Positions 57,970 to 64,000 of a DNA stretch of 64,000 bases are shown here, one piece after another. Numbering within the stretch: the stretch's first letter is position 1; each line of letters begins with the position of its first letter. The translations under genes were made by a program, and so were the position numbers. This DNA is from Siphonodentalium dalli (Eukaryota > Mollusca > Scaphopoda > Gadilida > Siphonodentaliidae): assembly GCA_032622095.1 (NCBI GenBank), contig CP136068.1, positions 153,043,151-153,107,150 of the forward strand, read 5' to 3'. The notes under the pieces are model-generated. The model had not been told where the DNA came from. It ran no database searches and was given only the letters and a program-made list of their open reading frames with translations.

Positions 57970-60560
57970 TTAAAGAGAAAGGTAGATTTCACCTCCTCGT
58001 TTTAACCCTTTTCCACTTGGATGACTTACTATACGTGTGTTCATTTAACTGTTTGGGACATGATTCAGGTGGAATCACGATATCTTTCGGATAGGAAATT
58101 TCCTCACTATGTTTATCGTAGAGGGCATATAACTATGCCCTCCTCTCCACTATTGCCCGTTTCGAATTTCGTCATTTTATATGACCTCATGTCCTTTCCA
58201 TCTTTCTGCACTGCTGCAAGTCTTTTCGAAACTTTTGATATTGGGTTAATTTCACAACCAGGGTCTTGGAGATGGAATTCCCACTGCCTACATTTGTAGG
58301 GTGTCACCCCCTCACCAATGAATCCTGAATACCATTTAATTTTGGAAGGTGAATAATGAATGCCAGTTAACAGAGGTTGTGATTACCGAATACCAGTTTA
58401 GAAAATAGGTGACGAAGGCCACATGTTTAACACTTAATGCCATATAGTTCCATCACTTTTCTCATTAGTAATCTACCAACCTTAATTTTAGCGTATAAAG
58501 GTTTCTTCCCAGCAGAATGATGAAGGGTTTCCTCTGAGTAATCTGCCAAAAAATATGGTTAAATCAAGGATGGTTAGAAAATTGGCCATCAATATGGCGG
58601 CTTAATCCCGAAAATAGTAATTTATAAATTTCACAGAATATCTCATTGTGATTAGTTTTTGTCACGTCCTGTGCAAGTTTCACGAGAGAACTCTCTTTAT
58701 TATATATACATCATTGAAACATAATTCATTTCGGAATGAAGATTTAGTTTGGTAAATATGTTAATGGATCCAATATAGCATCACATTCCATAAACTTAGG
58801 GTAATTTGTGAAAATTTAGTTAAATATATATTTCCGCTTCTAAGCCACCATCTTGGTGGCCACCTTTGAAACCATTATCATAATTGAGCTAACAGATAAC
58901 AATTTAATCAAGAATTTTTTTTTATTTGTGTATACCATTTTCCCCACTCATTAGGGATCACTGGCATGTCCTTGTGACAATTTCGGCCATTTGTCTACCT
59001 TATTTATATGACTAGATTTATCAAAATTCATTAAGGCTGCCGACACTGCAGCCGACAGAGTCTTCACAATGGTATCTTAAACCACCAGCATCCACTGCGA
59101 TCAAAATCTATACGTTCAAACAAGCATTACTACAAATTGGGGTTTGGTCCCCGGTTTAACTGTACATCCTTAAGTGTGACACCTTAAGATAAAAAAAGTC
59201 TAGACTGCAAGGCAGCGTTCAGTCCCACGCTATGCTGGCCTGACAACAATCATCCTTTGACAAGATGAAAGATTTCCTCACATTCTGTGTACGTGATGAC
59301 CGATCACGTACATATGATGTCGGGAGATCTTATATTTATTTTAACTAAGACTTTGCTGGTTTTCACTTCATTCTCTATTGTTCATAGAAACAAAACTGTC
59401 CATATTCATGTGAACTTTGGCTATAGATCAAGTCAGAATTAATTGTATCTGACAAAATATAGAGTCTAGATCTAACTACGGAATATGCGTGATGGCAGTG
59501 GCCAGACCAGCGTAGGGAGGGACTGAACTATGTCTTGTAGTTGAAAAAAAACTCCTGATAGCAACATATTATTACTCTATTTTCCCCACACAGTGATGAG
59601 CAGATGCTACACGATTGATATGTGAAGGAACGTGACGCGAAAAATATAGAGCCCGATTAACAGAACGAGACCTGGAAAGGGTTAAAATGTCCAACAGGCG
59701 CATTATAACCACCAACTATACCCAATTTGTCGCCACCATAGTCGCGTCTCACCTATATTTTCTTGAATCCCGAATACCACTAAAATAGGAGTATGAATCC
59801 TGAATACAGGTTAACAGCGGGGTATGAATCCGCCTGAAACAATTGTCCGAATCCCGCGTATCAGCGTGGGGGGGGGGGGTGAGGGTTGGGGTGGGGTGAC
59901 ACCCTCCCAATTCTTATAATTGGCCATAGAATAGAATAATTGTAAAACATGTCAACACGACAGCTGTCTCTATTGGCAACGCCTTGTATGCTACTACTTG
60001 TTTTTCGGCATTCAATTACTTCCTGTGACTCGCTGAATTTCAGTAGAATGCACTTATCATGATGGCAAATCCTTGGAGAATACAGGAGTCAAGTGATCTC
60101 TTACCGAAACTCGCAAGGGGACGATATCAAGGTGAAGTATTCATATTGAGTGTTGCTCAGTACTGTATTAAAGTTGAGTTAGGATTGTTCAGTTCAGTCG
60201 CCCGATCAGGCTATTCCCAGTGTTCATATACTAATACGGTGAAATTGCTAACCTGGATGCCAACGAATCCCAATAACGTATTTATAACCGTCCTTTGCCC
60301 TTTCCGATTTCTAATGACCGTGCCTTTTCTAACAGCAGTCTGGTACGTTAGCTTGACAAGGGGTTGTGGCTCTGACGGCTCTTAAATGCATGGTGGCCTT
60401 CGCGCGGTGAGTATTGCTGTTAAAATAGTCACATCCGTTAAAACCGTCATAACAGAAAGGATATTAAAATATAGACAGACTTTATTCTTATAGATAGCAA
60501 TAATAAATATCGCGTAAATAGTATGGGATTGTCATGTTCGTACGCTTTGTTATGTAAACA
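57970..60560. other. No gene seen
   Basis: A GCCACCATCTTGGTGGCCACC palindromic phrase near 58848 belongs to the dispersed GCCATCTT family. A G run near 59870 belongs to the poly-G family. The plus-strand open frame at 60059-60385 (108 residues) shows no domain and no coding-like composition. Confidence 0.45.
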
Positions 60561-60790
60561 AAAGACAAAATATTACAGAACCTGGCTTTTGTTTATATAA
60601 CTAGGATTTGACAATAACTTACTTTTTACGCGAGATTTATGATTGGTACATAAGAATAAAATATGTCTACTTTTTAATACTCTTTCTGTGTATGGCAGTT
60701 TTAACGGGTGTGACTATTTTAACAGGAATACCCACCGCCAACGCCATCCGTGCCTATTAATGAATGAAGACAAATATTAATATTCCCGAA
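60560..60790. repeat. Interspersed repeat shared with 34680-34930
   Basis: It carries CTTTTGTTTATATAACTAGG, TTGACAATAACTTAC, ATTTATGATTGGTACATAAG, TGTGTATGGCAGTTTT and CACCGCCAACGCCATCCGTG, in the same order as at 34740-34910. The DIRS-like relic begins immediately to its right. Confidence 0.6.
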
Positions 60791-60857
60791 AACTTCGCAA
60801 AATCTGCCAAGAAGAGATTCCCTCGCTCGAGGATAACTAAGCTTCTTTTCTGATGAC

Positions 60858-61221
60858 TATGGAAACATAAAGCTTGAATGCGAATGATTCTGATATTCCT
60901 TTAATCCCCGCCAAACGATAGTTGGATCGACAAGACCTTCAATTTGATGCAACCATCTTATGCCGTAAACAGTAGATTAATCAACACCGTAACTTGCTGC
61001 CTTCCGAAGAAGCTCAGAAATAAACAAAGCTATGTGCATAGGCTCCACTGGAACTGCCTTTTTGGCTAACGAACTAGCAAAAACAACCCATTTTTTAAAT
61101 AACAGAAATAGTTTTTAATCGTCATGGTGGCTTTTGACTTATACTTCCATCCATTCCGCAGAATCGATGCACGGTTAATCCCCGAATCTTCGAGACCAAC
61201 ATCAAAGGAACTCCTTAGTGC
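60858..61221 (-). pseudogene. Tyrosine recombinase N-terminal domain of a DIRS-like retrotransposon
   Basis: Read leftwards: GINRASILRNGWKYKSKATM, TIKNYFCYLK, then after a one-base shift in an A run, FASSLAKKAVPVEPMHIALF and ISELLRKAASYGVD. A stop follows, then STVYGIRWLHQIEGLVDPTI. This order (first helices, a linker ending in PVEP.HIALFISELL, then a helix with GIRWLHQ.EGL.DPT) is the SAM-like core-binding domain of animal tyrosine recombinases. The catalytic part with the Arg-His-Arg-Tyr residues is not found beyond 60858. It lies directly downstream of the RNase H relic, which is the gene order of YR retrotransposons of the Ngaro/DIRS group. Confidence 0.7.
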
Positions 61222-61409
61222 AATACCTTAAAACAAGAAATTTAGTAAATCGGCTGTGAACAATGATTGTATCAATGCCTCAAAACAAGGCGAAACTTTT
61301 CAGTGCCAATAGTCTCAATGTTTTACATTTCCGGCAAAAAACGACGATTTTGTTGTGTGTTTCGGAAATAAACAATCACTGTCGAGTAATGCAAAATCCT
61401 TTAGAAAAT

Positions 61410-61970
61410 CAAATGCCCTCATACTGCAATGTAGGCCAAAAAGGTGCATACTTCCAGAAAGGAACAACCAAGGGTACCGCTTGCGTTATCTTTTTTCAAT
61501 TTGATTTAAAAACTTCGAATCATAATTGCAGGTGGGACCAGCCAATTTTACCCCTCTCTCCAAGAAAATGTTATTGCATCAACACCGTCTGTACCAGGGT
61601 GCCAGCATTTCGAATTAAAACTTTAGATGTGAAATGTGTGGCAAAATGATCCACGATATGTGGCCCCCATTTCGAGTAAAAATGCTGAAAAACAGATTGT
61701 CGAACTTGTCGGCTAAGAGTATAAGCATGCCCATTGAGCTACTATACCCTACTATCAATACGATTTAATATTGAGAATATATTTCACAAACTTCAAGTCC
61801 AATTTTATGTAGATCCGGTTTGTTACGTCCGGTATCTAAAATTGAGCAAACGTGTTTGCTATCTGTAAGCCACTGAACAGCTTGACCAGAAAATACCTCA
61901 GTCCCCGTTTTAAAACTTCAGAGTAACGCCTCCATTTCGCACCAAGTAGAACTTATTAACGCCACCGGTG
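61410..61970 (-). pseudogene. RNase H end of a DIRS-like retrotransposon RT
   Basis: Across frames on the minus strand: PVALISSTWCEMEALL, a stop, SFKTGTEVFSGQAVQWLTDS, KHVCSILDTGRNKPDLHKIG and LEVCEIYSQ (about 61966-61770). Further down, YSKWGPHIVDHFATHFTSK and finally LVVPFWKYAPFWPTLQYEG end near 61416. The W-TDS block is the RNase H core. WGPHIVDHFA and VPFWKYAPFWP are the signature tail of DIRS-type RT/RNase H proteins. Stops and frame changes make it inactive. The upstream RT domain could not be recognised to the right of 61970. The plus-strand frame at 61263-61649 is a shadow of this relic. Confidence 0.85.
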
Positions 61971-63065
61971 TATACTGTGGACCAAACTATAAAATTTCAT
62001 GGTCCTATGTAGGTTTTATAAATTGATTGGGTCGCGAAGTTCGTGAAAGTTCTATTGCTATGCCGATGATTTGAGAAGCTTTATTGTTTTAGGATATTGT
62101 AGAAAGACTAATCTGGCGGTGTCAAATTGAGCTATAGTGATGGGCTATCTCGCAGGACAACACATTTCGAGTTTCCGTGGGGTGTGTATTCGCTGGATGT
62201 CTTATAGTTGCAATATGTAACCATTATGACCGCGTTAATTGCTTTCGACGTTTAGGTATGAACAATGGCTGGGCCATGCACTCTTGGCGGGAACACAATA
62301 CCTCCGATTTTTTTATCCGCATTTACTGGGAAGCTTTCTGGTGTGGTGAATGAGAAACCTGCAGTAATAAGCCGTAGTTTTTTTGTAATAATTTGAAGGA
62401 TTGGTTGTTTTAACGGAATTCTGAGGCGGTGAATTCATGTAACCAGTATATTTTATATTATAATTTATATTTATGGCTAATAATATGATCTTGGTGGCAT
62501 TACCATGTCTGACTATGGTTTTCTTGTTTACTTTGGGTAACATTCCAAGACCCTATACAACATTACGCGGATTATTCATCCTTTCATGAGGTATAACCCC
62601 TTTGTCGATACCCGTGATACATGTGACCAACGGAACTATCCATCGCTTCAATCTGCGATGCAGAACCAGGGCAACACCCCGAGCGAATCAACTCGCTCGC
62701 CTTTCTGTCAAAAAAAATATTTTTCATCACCTGTTCTATAAAGAAACAAGAAGCAAAAAAAACAGACGTCTGATGTTCTTCATTCAAATGAAACACGCTT
62801 TCAGTAATTGCGCTGATAAGTCGAGTATAGTGAACAATCGTATCCATCCGTTGGAAATGACAACCATAACCAGACGCCGATGCGTTATTGTTCACTATAA
62901 GAAATTAAACACTGGCAAGGCTAGCTGTTTGACATTGACACGCTTGATATTTTTCTCACAAACAATTAGCTCTCCCAATCGGAGATCTTCCAACAATACG
63001 GAAGCGTTCCAAATAACCCGTGTATTCAAAACCTTATGTAAGAAATTTGTGCACTGAAGACAAAA
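61971..63065. other. Probable worn upstream part of the DIRS-like element; no gene
   Basis: Minus-strand text directly above the RNase H block gives no reliable RT motifs. About 62470-62530 shares TTATGGCTAATAAT and TGACTATGGTTTTCTTGTT with 24598-24645. Overlapping open frames on both strands at 62584-63057 have no recognisable domain. Confidence 0.4.
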
Positions 63066-63300
63066 AAGTTAGTCAATTATGACCAACTTAGGTTAGTCAA
63101 CTGTTTGTCTATACAAGATGACTAACTTAGCTTCGTCATAATGACTAAGGCATACGATTAGTCACAATGACTAGGGTGGCGCTAGTCATAACGACTAAGG
63201 AATGGTTAGTCAACACGACTAATTAGGCCATTGGACTACAATTGTGTTAGTCAAAATGACCAGGATTGAGTCACAATGACTAACTTGTCGGAGTCACCTT
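63066..63300. repeat. Array of TTAGTCA/TGACTAA motifs
   Basis: Exact TTAGTCA occurs at 63069, 63093, 63158, 63206 and 63247, and TGACTAA at 63119, 63142 and 63278. Several one-base variants (TGACTAG, CGACTAA, GAGTCAC) lie between them. Many are arranged as inverted pairs about 20-30 bases apart. The heptamer resembles an AP-1/Maf-type bZIP half-site core, but as a dense array in repeat-rich DNA it may simply be a decayed short satellite. Confidence 0.75.
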
Positions 63301-64000
63301 CTCGCACATGAATTGACCGTCGAACTTGCGTAGATGGCGCCGGATATGTCGATATTCTGTGTACCTGTCAGGTACAATGTCAACGAACAAATCAGTGCAC
63401 TTAATAAAGCCCTTGATGATTCCAATTAAATTGTCACAGTTTGCATTATACATGACATGCGCGTATATGCGGATATCTTGCTAAATAGCACTGTGCTTTT
63501 CCGCTCATAGCTCGTTGGAATATCCGATATAATGTAGGATAAGTGAGGCTGTGTGAACACACAAATGTCAACGTGTGGTGTTGTGATTGTCCACGATGAT
63601 TCGCTATGCAGACATTACAACATATATACCACGGATGCATGGCACTGGCCCATTGGTAGTCCAGGAGATATTGGTCAACCTCTGCACCACCCAGGACTCA
63701 ACTTCACCCCACTAATTTTCTTTCTTAATGTCTCCTCTAATTTGTTTCGCTTGTTAACAAGAAAAGAAAGTGGCCGCAGAGACTCCAGACAAGATGGCGT
63801 CCATCATGGGAGCCATTTTTTTTATATACACCAGGTCTCTTTCTTCGCCGATATAGTAAAGATGATGTCACATACGGTCTTGTTTTCCGTTCGATTCGTT
63901 ATGGCAATATACAACCCTTACAAATTAACCAAAAATCCGACACAAAAATCCAATATGGCAGCCAAGATGTTCGCCGAAATGTAAAAATTTGCTATTTTTC
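63301..64000. other. No gene identified at the right edge
   Basis: A plus-strand frame (63553-63984) encodes 143 residues without a recognisable domain. Its tail (AATATGGCAGCCAAGATG region) belongs to the dispersed GCCAAGATGG-type repeat text. Nothing else could be supported. Confidence 0.4.

Noticed and set aside
61263-61649. 128-residue plus-strand frame
   Set aside because: The opposite strand carries the RNase H tail of a DIRS-like element in the same place, which explains the open frame.
62584-63057. Overlapping 103- and 151-residue frames on opposite strands
   Set aside because: Neither shows a domain. They lie next to the DIRS-like relic and could be shadows of a decayed part, but no motif supports this.
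63553-63984. 143-residue frame at the right edge
   Set aside because: No domain, and part of it overlaps dispersed repeat text ending in the CAGCCAAGATG phrase.

Overview
The window is AT-rich eukaryotic DNA of the repeat-dense, intron-rich kind found in marine invertebrates. The evidence is a caspase with tandem death-effector domains, relics of non-LTR and tyrosine-recombinase retrotransposons, Helitron-like elements, many terminal-inverted-repeat (TIR) elements, microsatellites and poly-G tracts. There are no operons, Shine-Dalgarno sites or dense ORFs. Mollusc-like or other lophotrochozoan/deuterostome invertebrate DNA is a reasonable guess, but nothing I can read fixes the phylum.

Only one convincing host protein-coding exon is visible: 31321-33347 on the minus strand, the last (very large) exon of an initiator caspase of the caspase-8/10 type. 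It starts at a clear splice acceptor and ends at a stop codon that touches a TTAA-targeting miniature transposon. A second noteworthy ORF, 57567-57969 (+), encodes a zinc-binding His-Me finger domain resembling the I-PpoI homing endonuclease family. It appears to carry one frameshift.

Most of the rest is mobile DNA. Left part (1-12.9 kb): a foldback structure (96-1092), a GA microsatellite, a CR1/Jockey-like reverse-transcriptase relic (4707-5609, +), a TTAA-flanked MITE between two direct repeats (6038-6620), a TIR element (8291-9056), a second LINE relic (about 9965-12096, -), a Helitron-like 5' end and a CpG-rich CCAACGTTGG element. Middle (12.9-31 kb): a field of dispersed repeats with poly-G tracts, a CCAACGTTGG array, Helitron-like 3' ends, a 2.3-kb Helitron-like element with internal repeats, a 16-bp minisatellite, and several TIR elements, one nested inside another.

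Right part (33-64 kb): about 530-bp repeat units interrupted by a second 2.1-kb Helitron-like copy, two Helitron-like elements inserted head to tail (39100-40481), a LINE C-terminus abutting a 1.5-kb element whose roughly 123-bp TIRs enclose a 43-bp minisatellite (50134-51652), hairpin-bearing repeats, the His-Me finger ORF, a decayed DIRS-like retrotransposon (60858-61970, -; RNase H followed by the recombinase N-terminal domain), and an array of TTAGTCA/TGACTAA motifs near the right end.

The genes do not form a pathway. The coherent picture is one apoptosis/immunity gene embedded in a transposon graveyard. The points most worth checking are the transposon at the caspase stop codon, the minisatellite-carrying TIR element, the shared 3' hairpin of the Helitron-like families and the stand-alone endonuclease-like ORF. 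All coordinates of repeats were read by eye and may be off by several bases.
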